64,000 nt of DNA from Paeniglutamicibacter antarcticus (GTDB lineage: Bacteria; Actinomycetota; Actinomycetes; Actinomycetales; Micrococcaceae), in NCBI RefSeq assembly GCF_900010755.1, contig NZ_CZJT01000110.1, positions 124,001 to 188,000 of the forward strand, given 5' to 3'. A model generated the notes under the pieces. It was given only the letters and a program-made list of their open reading frames with translations. It ran no database searches and was not told the DNA's origin. Position numbers and translations under genes: made by a program. Shown in pieces: positions 1-9,568 of the stretch; position 1 is the first letter of the stretch; each line of letters starts with the position of its first letter.

Positions 1-1426
1 GCTGAGCCTGGAATTCCACGAGAATTACACCTCTGGCCGGATCATCTCCCGGCAAACCTCCGACCTCGAGACCCTGCGCGAACTGCTGGACCAGGGCATC
101 TCCGAACTCGTGTCTTCCTGCGTGTTCGTGACATTCACCTTGATTTCAATCTTCGTGCTCGATTGGCGCAGCGGCGGCGTGGTCATGATCGCCATGATCC
201 CGATACTCTTCCTCTTCCGCTGGTACCAGCGGAAATCCGAAACCGTCTACCGTGAATCCCGCGTCGTCTCGGCCAAGCTGATCGGCACGTTTGTGGAAAC
301 CATGACAGGCATCCGCGCCGTCAAGGCCTTCCGCAAGGAACGCGCCAACAACGAAAACTATGCGCAGGTTGCCGGCGAATACCGCGACAATTCAATTCGT
401 TCCATCAACCTCTTCGGCGTCCTGCAGCCCGGATTGGTGCTCATCGGCAACCTCAGCGTCGCCGTCGTGCTCGCCTGGGGAGGCTTCCGCATCCTCGATG
501 GCAGCCTTGCCGTGGGCGTTTTGGTTGCCCTGCTGTTGGCCACCAAACGCGTGTTCCAACCGGTGGAAAACGTCGCAATGTTCTACTCATCCCTGCAGGC
601 TGCAACCGCCGCCCTGGAAAAGGTCTCGGGCCTGCTTGAAGAGGAACCAACGGTCGTTGAGCCGCTGAAGCCACGTCCGTTGGGCACGGTCACCGGCCAC
701 CTGGAGTTCAAGGATGCAGTCTTTGGCTACGGCGACGGCCCGGTGATCATGGACCGGTTCGACCTGGATATCCCCGCGGGGCAGACCATTGCCGTGGTGG
801 GCCAGACGGGGGCCGGCAAATCAACGCTGGCCAAACTCATTGCCAGGTTCTACGACCTGCGCTCGGGCTCGCTGACCTTGGACGGGGTGCCCATCAACCA
901 GCTCGCCAATGACGACCTGCGTCGCCATGTGGTTATGGTGACCCAGGAATCATTCTTGTTCTCCGGAACCGTTGCGGAGAACATTGGTTTGGGCCGTCCC
1001 GGCGCAAGCATTGAAGAGATCATCCTGGCCGCCCGCGCCGTGGGTGCCCATGAGTTCATCCAGGCCCTCCCGGATGGCTACGCCACCGATGTGAACAAGC
1101 GTGGCGGGCGGGTTTCGGCCGGCCAGCGCCAGCTGATTTCCTTTGCCCGCGCCTTCCTGGCAGACCCTGCGGTGTTGATCCTTGACGAGGCGACCAGCTC
1201 GTTGGACATCCCCAGTGAACGTGCGGTCCAGCGCGGCCTGCAAACCCTGCTTGGAAGCCGCACCGCCCTGATCATTGCCCACCGGCTATCAACAGTGCAG
1301 ATCGCCGACCGGGTGTTGGTGGTTCACGAGGGGAACGTGGTGGAGGACGGTTCCCCCGCCGAACTGATCAACGCCAATGGCCGCTTCGCCGCCTTGCACA
1401 AGGCCTGGCGCGACTCGATGGTCTAG
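1..1426 (+). CDS. ABC exporter, fused membrane domain and ATPase (5' truncated)
   Basis: The frame is open from base 2, so the gene begins upstream of the window; 474 residues are present. The first ~210 residues are the later membrane helices of an exporter-type ABC transmembrane domain. An ATPase domain follows, with Walker A GQTGAGKST near residue 266, signature RVSAGQRQL near 371, Walker B VLILDEATSSLD near 392 and the switch histidine in IIAHRLSTV near 423. The signature is SAGQ rather than the textbook SGGQ, a variant common in exporters. Family knowledge says such half-transporters work as dimers at the cytoplasmic membrane, often with a partner encoded just upstream. The substrate cannot be told from sequence. 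Confidence 0.93.
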   Translation, partial: LSLEFHENYTSGRIISRQTSDLETLRELLDQGISELVSSCVFVTFTLISIFVLDWRSGGVVMIAMIPILFLFRWYQRKSETVYRESRVVSAKLIGTFVETMTGIRAVKAFRKERANNENYAQVAGEYRDNSIRSINLFGVLQPGLVLIGNLSVAVVLAWGGFRILDGSLAVGVLVALLLATKRVFQPVENVAMFYSSLQAATAALEKVSGLLEEEPTVVEPLKPRPLGTVTGHLEFKDAVFGYGDGPVIMDRFDLDIPAGQTIAVVGQTGAGKSTLAKLIARFYDLRSGSLTLDGVPINQLANDDLRRHVVMVTQESFLFSGTVAENIGLGRPGASIEEIILAARAVGAHEFIQALPDGYATDVNKRGGRVSAGQRQLISFARAFLADPAVLILDEATSSLDIPSERAVQRGLQTLLGSRTALIIAHRLSTVQIADRVLVVHEGNVVEDGSPAELINANGRFAALHKAWRDSMV

Positions 1427-1481
1427 TAAAAAACCCGATCGAAACATGTTCTTGGCATAAGAGAAAATCGACTGGTGACCC

Positions 1482-1937
1482 ATGAAAAAAGTTGGAATTC
1501 CAGCGTTGGCGTTGCTGGGTGCGGCACTTGCCTTAAGCGGCTGCTCCGCATCCGCCGCACCCGCAGGGCTCAAGGCGCTTGAGCGTCAGGCCAGCGAAGA
1601 GGACCGGCTGCCGGCCGGAGTCACATTCGGGCCGACGCCAGGGGAACTGGACCACGAGAGTGTTCGTTTGCTGGCGTCCACTGCTGGAAACAAGATCTTC
1701 GCCGGTTACGCCAAGAACAAATCAGAGGTCTGCGCCGTCTATTACCCAGCGAGACCGGATAGCGGTTGGTTTGGTGGCTGCAGGGCCCTGGGCGACCCGG
1801 ACCAACAGCTTCTGTACATGTCGGGCGACGCATATAACCAGGCGATGATCCTGGTCAAGGATGATGCGGATACCCGGGACCTCGAATCCACGGGGTGGAC
1901 CAGGATCAACGAAAACACGTTGGTTCCCGCACCCTAG
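1482..1937 (+). CDS. small secreted lipoprotein, function unknown
   Basis: This 151-residue protein starts with a charged MKK, then a hydrophobic stretch ending in lipobox LSGC (cysteine near residue 21), so it should be exported and lipid-anchored. The mature part is acidic and polar, with two further cysteines in the C-terminal half that could pair. No known domain is recognised. It lies 55 bp after the ABC exporter on the same strand and could be co-transcribed. The ribosome-binding site is weak. A convergent terminator follows. Confidence 0.75.
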   Translation: MKKVGIPALALLGAALALSGCSASAAPAGLKALERQASEEDRLPAGVTFGPTPGELDHESVRLLASTAGNKIFAGYAKNKSEVCAVYYPARPDSGWFGGCRALGDPDQQLLYMSGDAYNQAMILVKDDADTRDLESTGWTRINENTLVPAP

Positions 1938-1970
1938 CGTCAAGCACAAACCAGGTCACGCACAAAACAA

Positions 1971-2017
1971 CGAGGGGCCCAGGAAATCGCTGCAAGGCGG
2001 TTCACCAGGGCCCCTCG
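1971..2017. terminator. bidirectional hairpin between the lipoprotein gene and purC
   Basis: Ten-base arms CGAGGGGCCC (1971-1980) and GGGCCCCTCG (2008-2017) are exact inverted repeats between two convergent genes. The loop is long (27 nt) and there is no clear T-run, so efficiency is uncertain. Confidence 0.6.
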
Positions 2018-2029
2018 GGTGTTGCGGTG

Positions 2030-2935
2030 CTAGGCGCTGAAGGTCAGGCCCGTCAAGCGCTCGTAGGCCTCGATGTAGCGTTCACGGGTGCGCTCGATGA
2101 CCTCGGGCGGCAGCGCCGGCGGCTCCTGGCCCGAGTTCTTGTCCCAGCCCGATTCGGCGCTGGTCAGCCAGTCGCGCACGTACTGCTTGTCGAAGGACGG
2201 CTGGGCCTGGCCCGGTGCGTAGGTTGTTGCATCCCAGAAACGCGAGGAGTCCGGGGTCAGCACCTCGTCGCCCAGGGTGATCTGGCCGTTGGAGCCATCG
2301 ATGCCGAACTCGACCTTGGTGTCGGCCAGGATGATGCCGCGGGTTCGGGCGATCTCCTCGGCGCGGGTGTACAGGGCCAGCGTGGCGTCGCGGAGGTCAG
2401 CTGCCTGCTGTCCGCCGATGCGTGCAGCAGTTTCCTCGAACGTGATGTTCTCGTCGTGCTCGCCGACCTCGGCCTTGGCCGACGGCGTGAAGATCGCCGG
2501 GTCCAGCTTGGAACCGTCGACCATTCCTGCCTTCAGCGGCAGCGCGCAGACCGTCTGGCTGGCCTTGTACTCGGCCAAACCGGAACCCGTCAGGTAACCG
2601 CGGGCGATGCACTCGATGGGGAACATGTCCAGCTTCTTGCAGACCATCGCACGGCCGGCAACGGCCTGCGGTACCTCAAGGGAAATCACGTGGTTCGGGA
2701 TTTCGGAAAGCTGGTTGAACCACCAGATGCTCAACTGCGTGAGCACCTTGCCCTTGTCGGGGATCTCGGAGGTCAGCACGTAGTCAAATGCGCTGATGCG
2801 GTCCGAGGCGACCACCAGCACACGGTCGGTTTCCTCAAAGGAGGACCCTGCCGGCACGTAGAGATCGCGCACCTTGCCCGAGTAGAAGTGCGTCCAGCCC
2901 GGGAGGTCCAGGGTTTCGGTTTGCAGGCCTGACAT
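2030..2935 (-). CDS. purC: phosphoribosylaminoimidazole-succinocarboxamide synthase
   Basis: This is SAICAR synthase, which joins aspartate to CAIR using ATP in de novo purine synthesis in the cytosol. The 301-residue length suits the family. Visible signatures are the N-terminal YSGKVRDLY, the central FPIECIARGYLTGSG and the C-terminal LADTKVEFG. The start codon directly abuts the purD stop (TAAATG), so the two genes form one operon transcribed purD then purC and are probably translationally coupled. Confidence 0.97.
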   Translation of the reverse strand: MSGLQTETLDLPGWTHFYSGKVRDLYVPAGSSFEETDRVLVVASDRISAFDYVLTSEIPDKGKVLTQLSIWWFNQLSEIPNHVISLEVPQAVAGRAMVCKKLDMFPIECIARGYLTGSGLAEYKASQTVCALPLKAGMVDGSKLDPAIFTPSAKAEVGEHDENITFEETAARIGGQQAADLRDATLALYTRAEEIARTRGIILADTKVEFGIDGSNGQITLGDEVLTPDSSRFWDATTYAPGQAQPSFDKQYVRDWLTSAESGWDKNSGQEPPALPPEVIERTRERYIEAYERLTGLTFSA

Positions 2936-4222
2936 TTACTTGTTTCCTTCCGAGACACTGATCTGGCCGTTGGCGGCCTTCAGTGCAATGTCGGTGCGGT
3001 GCTGGGCACCGTCCCAAGAGATTGCCGCGATGCCAGCGTAGGCCTTGTCGCGTGCTGCGTGCAGGTCGGCGCCGAGGCCGACCACTGCGAGCACACGGCC
3101 GCCGGCAACAATGACCTCGCCGGCTTCGTCGCCGGTGGTGCCGGCGTGCAGAACCGAGACGTCCTCGATGGCTTCCGCCGCGTCGATGCCGCTGATGGCG
3201 GCACCCTTGACGGGGGAATCCGGGTAGTTCTCGGCGGCCATGACCACGCCCACGGCGGTCTCGGGGCGCCAGCGCAGCTGCTCGGCATCGTCGAGTTCGC
3301 CCTTGGCAGCTGCCATGAGCAGTCCGCCGAGCGGGGTCTTCAGGCGTGCGAGCACTGCCTGGGTTTCCGGGTCGCCGAAGCGCGCGTTGAATTCAATGAC
3401 GCGGATGCCGCGTGTGGTGATGGCCAGGCCGCAGTAGAGCACGCCGGTGAAGGGCGTCCCACGGGATTCCATGTCGCGCAGGGTCGGGTAGACGACGCGT
3501 TCCATGACCTCGTCGACAAAGCCCGCGGGCAGCCACGGCAGCGGCGAGTAGGCGCCCATGCCGCCGGTGTTCGGCCCTTCGTCGTTATCGAAGATGCGTT
3601 TGAAGTCCTGGGCAGGTGCCAGTGGGACCGCATGGGTGCCATCGCAGATGACGAAGAGGGAAACCTCCGGGCCGTCAAGGAATTCCTCGATGACCACGGT
3701 GCCGCCTGCCTCGAAGCAGGTTTCGGCGTGGGCCAGGGCCTCGGCGCGGTCGTTGGTGACCACGACGCCCTTGCCGGCTGCCAGTCCATCGTCCTTGACC
3801 ACGTACGGCGCGCCGAAGGCGTCAAGCGCGTCGGCGGCTTCCTCGGTGTTGGTGGCAACCTTCGCCATCGCCGTGGGAACGCCGGCCTCGGCCATGACGT
3901 TCTTGGCGAAGGCCTTGGAAGCCTCAAGCTGGGCCGCAGCCTGGGTAGGGCCAAAGACCGGGATGTTCGCCGCAATCAACGCGTCGGACACCCCCGCCGC
4001 CAATGGCGCTTCGGGGCCAACAACAACCAGGTCCGAACCCAGCTCGCGCGCCAGGGCCAGCACTGCTGCGGGGTCCTGTGCGTCGATCTCATGGGTGGGA
4101 ACATCGCGCGAAATTCCGGCATTACCCGGTGCGCAATGCAGGTCGGTGACGTAGGGGTCCGCTGCTAGAGCGCGGATCAGTGCATGTTCGCGGCCGCCGG
4201 GGCCAATAACCAGTACCTTCAC
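2936..4222 (-). CDS. purD: phosphoribosylamine-glycine ligase (GAR synthetase)
   Basis: This is the ATP-grasp enzyme that joins glycine to phosphoribosylamine, step two of purine synthesis. Its 428 residues match the monofunctional bacterial enzyme. Motifs in order are the N-terminal GPGGREHA, GPEAPLAAG, the ATP-grasp segment DDGLAAGKGVVV, NTGGMGAYSP, and the metal and ATP site EFNARFGDPETQ. It is the first gene of a purD-purC operon and is divergent from the methyltransferase gene at 4331, with about 100 bp for both promoters. Confidence 0.97.
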   Translation of the reverse strand: MKVLVIGPGGREHALIRALAADPYVTDLHCAPGNAGISRDVPTHEIDAQDPAAVLALARELGSDLVVVGPEAPLAAGVSDALIAANIPVFGPTQAAAQLEASKAFAKNVMAEAGVPTAMAKVATNTEEAADALDAFGAPYVVKDDGLAAGKGVVVTNDRAEALAHAETCFEAGGTVVIEEFLDGPEVSLFVICDGTHAVPLAPAQDFKRIFDNDEGPNTGGMGAYSPLPWLPAGFVDEVMERVVYPTLRDMESRGTPFTGVLYCGLAITTRGIRVIEFNARFGDPETQAVLARLKTPLGGLLMAAAKGELDDAEQLRWRPETAVGVVMAAENYPDSPVKGAAISGIDAAEAIEDVSVLHAGTTGDEAGEVIVAGGRVLAVVGLGADLHAARDKAYAGIAAISWDGAQHRTDIALKAANGQISVSEGNK

Positions 4223-4330
4223 GAGGCTTAAGCCTACCGGTTCCCGGTGGCGGAAGGACTACCTGAGTCTTCGGATCGACGTAATGCCCCCGCACGGCGA
4301 GCGGGCAAGCGCCCGCATATGCTCGATGGC

Positions 4331-4945
4331 ATGAGTGAGAAAACCCTATGGGAAAAGCAATCGCAGTCCGATCCGGACCAAGCGCGCAACTACATCCAGC
4401 GCTTTGCACGCTTGCGCGCCGAGGGCGTGGACCTGCACGGCGAGGCCAGGTTCATCGACGCGCTGTTGCCCCGCGGGGCACGCGTGCTTGATGCAGGCTG
4501 CGGCACGGGACGGGTTGGCGGCGAACTGGCCAACCGCTCCCACCGGGTCACCGGCGTCGATTTGGATCCAGAGTTGCTGGCTCAGGCACGCAAGGAATTC
4601 CCGGACTCACGGTGGGAACACGGCAACCTGGCGGGCCTTGCGCTGCGCGATTCGGCGGGCAATCCAGAGTTGTTCGAGGTGGTCTTCGCCGCCGGCAACG
4701 TCTTGGCCTTTGCGGCACCGGGCAGCACCGGTGAAGTGCTGCGTTCGCTGGCCGGACACCTGGCCCCGGAGGGCAGGCTGGTGGTTGGGTTCTCGCTGCT
4801 CAAGGGCTACCCGCTGGCCACCTTCGAACAGGAGGTGGCCGCCGCCGGGCTCGAATTCAGCGCACGCTTTTCCGGCTGGAGCATGCACCACCTTGACGAT
4901 GGCAGCGACTTCATCGTTGCGTTGATGCGCCTGGCAACGCCCTAA
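4331..4945 (+). CDS. class I SAM-dependent methyltransferase
   Basis: The 204-residue product has a Rossmann methyltransferase fold: glycine-rich SAM loop VLDAGCGTGRVG near residue 53, acidic VTGVDLDPE near 75, and a later FAAGNVLAF strand. The substrate is unknown. I chose the ATG at 4331 (MSEKTLWEK) because homologous sequence begins there. In-frame ATGs at 4319 and 4247 are possible, but the extra residues look non-coding and lie close to the divergent purD start. The asparaginase gene begins 9 bp downstream. Confidence 0.85.
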   Translation: MSEKTLWEKQSQSDPDQARNYIQRFARLRAEGVDLHGEARFIDALLPRGARVLDAGCGTGRVGGELANRSHRVTGVDLDPELLAQARKEFPDSRWEHGNLAGLALRDSAGNPELFEVVFAAGNVLAFAAPGSTGEVLRSLAGHLAPEGRLVVGFSLLKGYPLATFEQEVAAAGLEFSARFSGWSMHHLDDGSDFIVALMRLATP

Positions 4946-4954
4946 ACTGGTCAG

Positions 4955-5959
4955 ATGCCCGAAACCATGAATTCTTCCCAGGCCGTTGACCTTATAGTCG
5001 TTGAACGCAATGGCTTCATCGAATCACGCCACAGCGGTGTCGCTGTTGCCGTTGATGCCTCGGGCAAGATCCTCACGGCGCTTGGGGATCCACACGGGCT
5101 GGTCTACCCGCGCTCCACACTCAAGCCATTCCAGGCCATGGCCTCCATGCAGAGCGGCGTCCCCTTGCGCGGGGCCGAGGTTGCCCTTGCCTGCGCCAGC
5201 CACATCGGCAGCGCCGAGCACATGGAACTTGCCAAGATCATGCTCGCCAAGGCCAAGGTCAGCGTCGATGACCTGCAGTGCCCGGAGGCCTGGTCGGCCC
5301 ACGAATCAACCCGCATCGACCAGGTCCTGGACGGCGAAGGCAAATCGAAACTCGCCTTCAACTGCTCGGGCAAGCACGCTGCCTTCCTGTGGGCCTGCAC
5401 CGAAAACGGTTGGGACACAAAAACATACCTCTCCCCCGAACACCCGTTGCAGCAGCGGGTCATCGAAGTGGTGGAGGAATACGCAGGAGAAAAAATCTCC
5501 CACCTGGGTGTTGACGGGTGCGGTGCGCCGGTACCGGTGATTTCCCTGGCCGGCCTGGCGCGGGCAGTCTCGAAGCTCGCCCAGGCGCCGGGCAGCAAGC
5601 ACTCGGATGCGCGGGCGGCAACCATTGCCACGGCAATGCTCGATTACCCGTGGGCGGTCCAGGGCCACGACATGCCAAACACCTTGGTCATGGAGGACCT
5701 GGGTGTCATTGCGAAGCTCGGCGCCGAGGGTGTGCTGGTGCTCGCCGCACCCAACGGCACTGCTGTCGCCGTGAAGATGCTCGACGGCGCGGGCCGCGGG
5801 GCAGACATCCTCGGCCTGACGCTGCTGGCACACGCAGGTGCGATCAACGCCGAACAATTGGCCGGCATTCTCGCCAAGATCTCCCGCCCCATCCTTGGCG
5901 GAGCCGCTCCCGTTGGATCGGTGCGGCTGGCCGACTCAGTCGTGGAATTGCTGGATTAG
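4955..5959 (+). CDS. asparaginase (type II-like, COG4448 family)
   Basis: This 334-residue protein belongs to the bacterial asparaginase II family, distinct from the classical AnsA/AnsB fold, and probably hydrolyses asparagine to aspartate and ammonia. Family signatures seen are RHSGVAVAV near residue 26, the conserved RSTLKPFQA near 52, and DGCGAPVPVISL in the middle. No signal peptide is visible, so it is probably cytosolic. Met5 (4967) is an alternative start. Aspartate is consumed by PurC nearby, but a functional link is only inference. Confidence 0.88.
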   Translation: MPETMNSSQAVDLIVVERNGFIESRHSGVAVAVDASGKILTALGDPHGLVYPRSTLKPFQAMASMQSGVPLRGAEVALACASHIGSAEHMELAKIMLAKAKVSVDDLQCPEAWSAHESTRIDQVLDGEGKSKLAFNCSGKHAAFLWACTENGWDTKTYLSPEHPLQQRVIEVVEEYAGEKISHLGVDGCGAPVPVISLAGLARAVSKLAQAPGSKHSDARAATIATAMLDYPWAVQGHDMPNTLVMEDLGVIAKLGAEGVLVLAAPNGTAVAVKMLDGAGRGADILGLTLLAHAGAINAEQLAGILAKISRPILGGAAPVGSVRLADSVVELLD

Positions 5960-5965
5960 GCAGCC

Positions 5966-6343
5966 ATGGCCATCAGGCGACGCATAGATCCGGCAGCAGG
6001 CCGAGCAGCATTTGAACGCTGGATCACCGCCGGTTCCGAGGCCGCTGCGGCGGCCCTGCCGCGCCCGGTCATTGCCATGGCCGTGCGCTACTCACTCGAA
6101 GAATTGGCCAGCCGCGCCGAGGGCAATTCGGTGGAGGTGCGCGTGCCGCCCTTTGGTGTGACCCAATGCATTCCCGGCCCGCGGCACACCCGCGGCACTC
6201 CCCCGAACGTGATTGAGCTGCCCGCCGAGCTGTGGCTGGCACTGGCGAGCGGGAAAATTTCCTGGGAAGCCGCGCTTGCCACGGGAAAGGTCAGCGCTTC
6301 GGGACTACGCGCGGATCTGTCCGACGAGTTGCCGCTGGTTTAG
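5966..6343 (+). CDS. SCP-like (sterol carrier family) protein
   Basis: The 125-residue protein resembles the bacterial SCP ortholog family usually found beside purF in actinobacteria. It contains the conserved VRVPPFGVTQCIPGP and a C-terminal LPAELWLALASG segment typical of SCP2-like folds. Biochemical function is unknown; lipid or hydrophobic ligand binding is a guess from the fold. It lies 6 bp after the asparaginase gene and 13 bp before a small membrane protein gene, in a tight run towards purF. Confidence 0.8.
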   Translation: MAIRRRIDPAAGRAAFERWITAGSEAAAAALPRPVIAMAVRYSLEELASRAEGNSVEVRVPPFGVTQCIPGPRHTRGTPPNVIELPAELWLALASGKISWEAALATGKVSASGLRADLSDELPLV

Positions 6344-6356
6344 TACCCTTGAAGGT

Positions 6357-6683
6357 ATGGAACCCATGCAGCAACCAGCAGATTCAGCCCCGACGCCCAG
6401 CACCTCACAGAACATTGAAGTGATCGTCCATGCGTCCCCGAAGTTCTGGCCGTTCATGGGCGTTGGCGCCGGTATCGGCATCATCATTGCCATCATCGTT
6501 GCCATCACCGGACCCGAGTCTGCGGAATTCACCCGCGCCTCGGTTGCCGGGTTCTTTGCCGTTGGTTTCGGCGTCGCCGGTGTCTTCCTGGCCGGAATCG
6601 TCTTTGTGGTTGTGGACCGCATCACGCTCAAGCGCGGCCGCCGGGCCACGGCAGTGCCAACTGGTGACCCAGAACACTCCTAG
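6357..6683 (+). CDS. small two-helix membrane protein
   Basis: This 108-residue protein has a polar N-terminus and two hydrophobic helices (about residues 35-55 and 65-90), separated by a short loop and ending in a basic tail (LKRGRRAT). No known function is recognised. The start at 6357 (MEPMQQP) was chosen because it follows the stop of the SCP-like gene at 6343; Met4 at 6366 is equally possible. It sits 62 bp upstream of purF. Confidence 0.72.
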   Translation: MEPMQQPADSAPTPSTSQNIEVIVHASPKFWPFMGVGAGIGIIIAIIVAITGPESAEFTRASVAGFFAVGFGVAGVFLAGIVFVVVDRITLKRGRRATAVPTGDPEHS

Positions 6684-6745
6684 AAGAGTGCGCTAGGCCG
6701 CACTTCCCGCACCCAAGGCCCCCGGGTCGTGAGAGAATAATTTCT

Positions 6746-8296
6746 ATGGCGCGCGGTGACGGAAACCTTAATCATGACCTTTTGCCCGACGAGAAGGGCC
6801 CGCAGGATGAATGCGGTGTCTTCGGTGTTTGGGCTCCCGGCGAAGAAGTGGCGAAACTGACCTATTACGGTCTTTATGCGCTGCAGCATCGCGGGCAGGA
6901 ATCGGCCGGACTGGCCACGAGTGACGGACAGCGGATCAATGTCTACAAAGACATGGGTCTGGTCTCCCAGGTGTTCGACGAGAACACGCTGAACTCAATG
7001 CAGGGGCACCTGGCGATTGGCCACTGCCGTTACTCAACCACCGGAGCAAGCCACTGGGCCAACGCCCAGCCAACGCTTGGCCCCACCAACTCGGGCACCG
7101 TGGCCCTGGCCCACAACGGCAACCTGACCAACTCCGCGGAACTCATGGAGATGGTCAACGCCCGGCACGCAGAATCCGGTGAAAAGGTCCGCGGCGAAAT
7201 AGCCCAGGGCAACACCACCGACACCGCCTTGGTGACTGCATTGCTCACCGGTGGCGAGGGGCAGTCCCTCGAAGAGACCGCGTTGGAACTGCTGCCCAAG
7301 CTGCGTGGCGCCTTCTGCTTCGTCTTCATGAACGAAAACACCCTCTACGCTGCACGCGACACCTACGGCGTACGCCCGCTGGTGCTCGGTCGTCTGGAAC
7401 GCGGATGGGTTGTTGCCTCCGAGCAGGCAGCACTGGCCACCGTCGGTGCCAGCTTCATCCGCGAGATCGAACCCGGCGAATTCATCGCCATCGATGAGGA
7501 CGGCGTGCGCTCCCAGCGCTTCGGCGAGGCCACCCCGGCCGGCTGCGTCTTCGAATACGTATACCTGGCCCGCCCGGATGCTTCCATCAACGGCCGCTCG
7601 GTGTACGAATCCCGCGTGGAGATGGGCCGCCAGCTGGCCCGCGAAAACGCCGCCGATGCCGACATCGTCATCCCCGTCCCGGAATCCGGCACCCCGGCAG
7701 CCATCGGCTACGCCGAGCAATCGGGCATCCCGTTCGCGCACGGCTTCGTCAAGAACGCCTATGTGGGACGCACCTTCATCCAGCCGTCGCAGACACTGCG
7801 CCAGCTGGGCATCAAGCTCAAGCTCAACGCACTGGAGCCGGTCATCAAGGGCAAGCGCGTGGTGGTTGTCGATGACTCGATCGTCCGCGGTAACACCCAG
7901 CGCGCCGTGGTGCGCATGCTGCGCGAAGCCGGCGCCGCCGAGGTCCACGTGAAGATCTCCTCCCCTCCGGTGAAGTGGCCCTGCTTCTACGGCATCGACT
8001 TCGCCACCCGCGCGGAGCTCATCGCCAACGGTGCGGCCGTCGATGAAATCGGCAAGTCAATTGGCGCCGATTCCCTCGCCTACATTTCCGAAGACGGCAT
8101 GATCGGTGCCACCCTGCAGCCGCGCGAGCGCCTGTGCACCGCCTGCTTCACGGGCGACTACCCGATCGCCCTGCCGGGCACCGAACTCCGGGGCAAGAAC
8201 TTGCTGGAACGTAGCAACCAGGCGGGATGTGAGCCGGGCCCGGATGCGGAATTCGAGTCCACGCTCACCGCCGAAGACAAAACACCGCGCAACTAA
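6746..8296 (+). CDS. purF: amidophosphoribosyltransferase
   Basis: This is the first committed enzyme of purine synthesis, making phosphoribosylamine from PRPP and glutamine. The 516-residue protein has a 22-residue propeptide before the predicted catalytic Cys23 (ECGVFG), then an Ntn glutaminase domain (YGLYALQHRGQESAG) and a phosphoribosyltransferase domain with PRPP loop VVVDDSIVRGNTQ near residue 372. Cysteines in AGCVFEY, KWPCFYG and LCTACF match the ligands of a 4Fe-4S cluster of the Bacillus-type enzyme. purM follows after 18 bp with a good ribosome-binding site (AAAGGA). Confidence 0.98.
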   Translation: MARGDGNLNHDLLPDEKGPQDECGVFGVWAPGEEVAKLTYYGLYALQHRGQESAGLATSDGQRINVYKDMGLVSQVFDENTLNSMQGHLAIGHCRYSTTGASHWANAQPTLGPTNSGTVALAHNGNLTNSAELMEMVNARHAESGEKVRGEIAQGNTTDTALVTALLTGGEGQSLEETALELLPKLRGAFCFVFMNENTLYAARDTYGVRPLVLGRLERGWVVASEQAALATVGASFIREIEPGEFIAIDEDGVRSQRFGEATPAGCVFEYVYLARPDASINGRSVYESRVEMGRQLARENAADADIVIPVPESGTPAAIGYAEQSGIPFAHGFVKNAYVGRTFIQPSQTLRQLGIKLKLNALEPVIKGKRVVVVDDSIVRGNTQRAVVRMLREAGAAEVHVKISSPPVKWPCFYGIDFATRAELIANGAAVDEIGKSIGADSLAYISEDGMIGATLQPRERLCTACFTGDYPIALPGTELRGKNLLERSNQAGCEPGPDAEFESTLTAEDKTPRN

Positions 8297-8314
8297 GTAA
8301 AGGACACATCAGAG

Positions 8315-9457
8315 ATGACAAGCGCCACCCCTGAGAATTCCGGAATCACCTACGCTTCGGCCGGTGTCGATGTCGAGGCCGGAGACCGTGCCGTCGAATT
8401 GATGAAGGGTGCCATCAAGGCAACCCACAACGCCAATGTCATTGGCGGGGTCGGCGGATTCGCCGGCCTCTACGATGCCTCGAAGTTCCTCTCCTACAAG
8501 AAGCCGCTGCTGGCCACCTCCACCGATGGTGTCGGCACCAAGGTAGCCATCGCCCAGGCCATGGACATCCACCACACCATCGGCCACGACCTGGTGGGCA
8601 TGGTCGTCGATGACATCGTTGTTGTCGGCGCCGAGCCGCTGTTCATGACCGACTACATTGCCTGCGGCAAGGTTGTCCCGGAGCGCATCGCCGACATCGT
8701 CCGCGGCATCGCCGAGGGCTGCCAGATCGCCGGTACCGCACTGGTTGGCGGCGAAACCGCCGAGCACCCGGGCCTGCTGGGCGAGCACGAATACGATGTT
8801 GCCGGTGCAGCCACCGGCATCGTCGAGGCCGACGGCCTGTTGGGCCCGGATCGGGTGAAGGAGGGCGACGTCATCATCGGCATGTCTGCCTCCGGCATCC
8901 ACTCCAACGGCTACTCGCTGGTGCGCAGCGTTGTTGCACACGCCGGCTGGGCCCTGGATCGCCACGTGCCGGATTTCGGCCGCACCCTGGGTGAAGAGCT
9001 GCTGGAACCGACCCGCATCTACACCATGGACTGCCTGGATTTGATCCGCGCGTTCAACGTCGAAGGCGAGATCAAGGTGCACGGCTTCAGCCACGTCACC
9101 GGCGGCGGCCTTGCTGCCAACCTGGCACGCGTGCTGCCACAGGGCCTGATGGCCACCGTGGAGCGCAACAGCTGGGAACTTCCGGCGGTCTTCAAGGTCA
9201 TGGCAGAGCTGGGCCAGGTCCCGCAGCCGGACCTGGAGCGCACGCTGAACCTGGGCGTGGGCATGGTGGCCATCGTTGATGCCTCCATCGCCGATGCTGC
9301 ACTCTCCCGCTTGAACGCACGCGGCATGAACTCGTGGGTCATGGGCACCGTTGGTTCGATCACCGATGAGGCCAAGACCGCAGGCCTGGACTACGTCCAG
9401 GGCGCCAAGGGTGTTGACGGCGGTGCCGTGTTGATGCGCGGCAACTTCGCCGGCTAA
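8315..9457 (+). CDS. purM: phosphoribosylformylglycinamidine cyclo-ligase (AIR synthase)
   Basis: PurM closes the imidazole ring to make AIR using ATP. The 380-residue protein shows the N-terminal ITYASAGVDVEAG, the STDGVGTK strand, the VDDIVVVGAEPLFMTDY segment and the central GETAEHPG motif of the family. It is the last gene of the purF-purM unit and is followed 13 bp later by a very strong hairpin. Confidence 0.98.
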   Translation: MTSATPENSGITYASAGVDVEAGDRAVELMKGAIKATHNANVIGGVGGFAGLYDASKFLSYKKPLLATSTDGVGTKVAIAQAMDIHHTIGHDLVGMVVDDIVVVGAEPLFMTDYIACGKVVPERIADIVRGIAEGCQIAGTALVGGETAEHPGLLGEHEYDVAGAATGIVEADGLLGPDRVKEGDVIIGMSASGIHSNGYSLVRSVVAHAGWALDRHVPDFGRTLGEELLEPTRIYTMDCLDLIRAFNVEGEIKVHGFSHVTGGGLAANLARVLPQGLMATVERNSWELPAVFKVMAELGQVPQPDLERTLNLGVGMVAIVDASIADAALSRLNARGMNSWVMGTVGSITDEAKTAGLDYVQGAKGVDGGAVLMRGNFAG

Positions 9458-9470
9458 TTCCAAAATCCTT

Positions 9471-9517
9471 AAAGTGTTCAGGCGCCGTACCCGATGGGTA
9501 CGGCGCCTGAACACTTT
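9471..9517. terminator. strong bidirectional terminator hairpin after purM
   Basis: A perfect 22-bp inverted repeat (9471-9492 with 9496-9517) has a 3-nt spacer GAT and ends in a short A/T run on each side. It lies between the convergent purM and sirtuin genes and should stop transcription from both. Confidence 0.9.
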
Positions 9518-9568
9518 TATGGGCCTTGAGCTTGCGCCCCGAGAATCCACTGGGAGTGGTTCCCGGGG

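Noticed and set aside
2999..4168. 389-codon plus-strand frame
   Set aside because: Antisense to purD, Gly/Val/Asp-rich shadow translation without motifs.
8309..9550. 413-codon minus-strand frame
   Set aside because: Antisense shadow of purM; runs through the terminator and has no ribosome-binding site.
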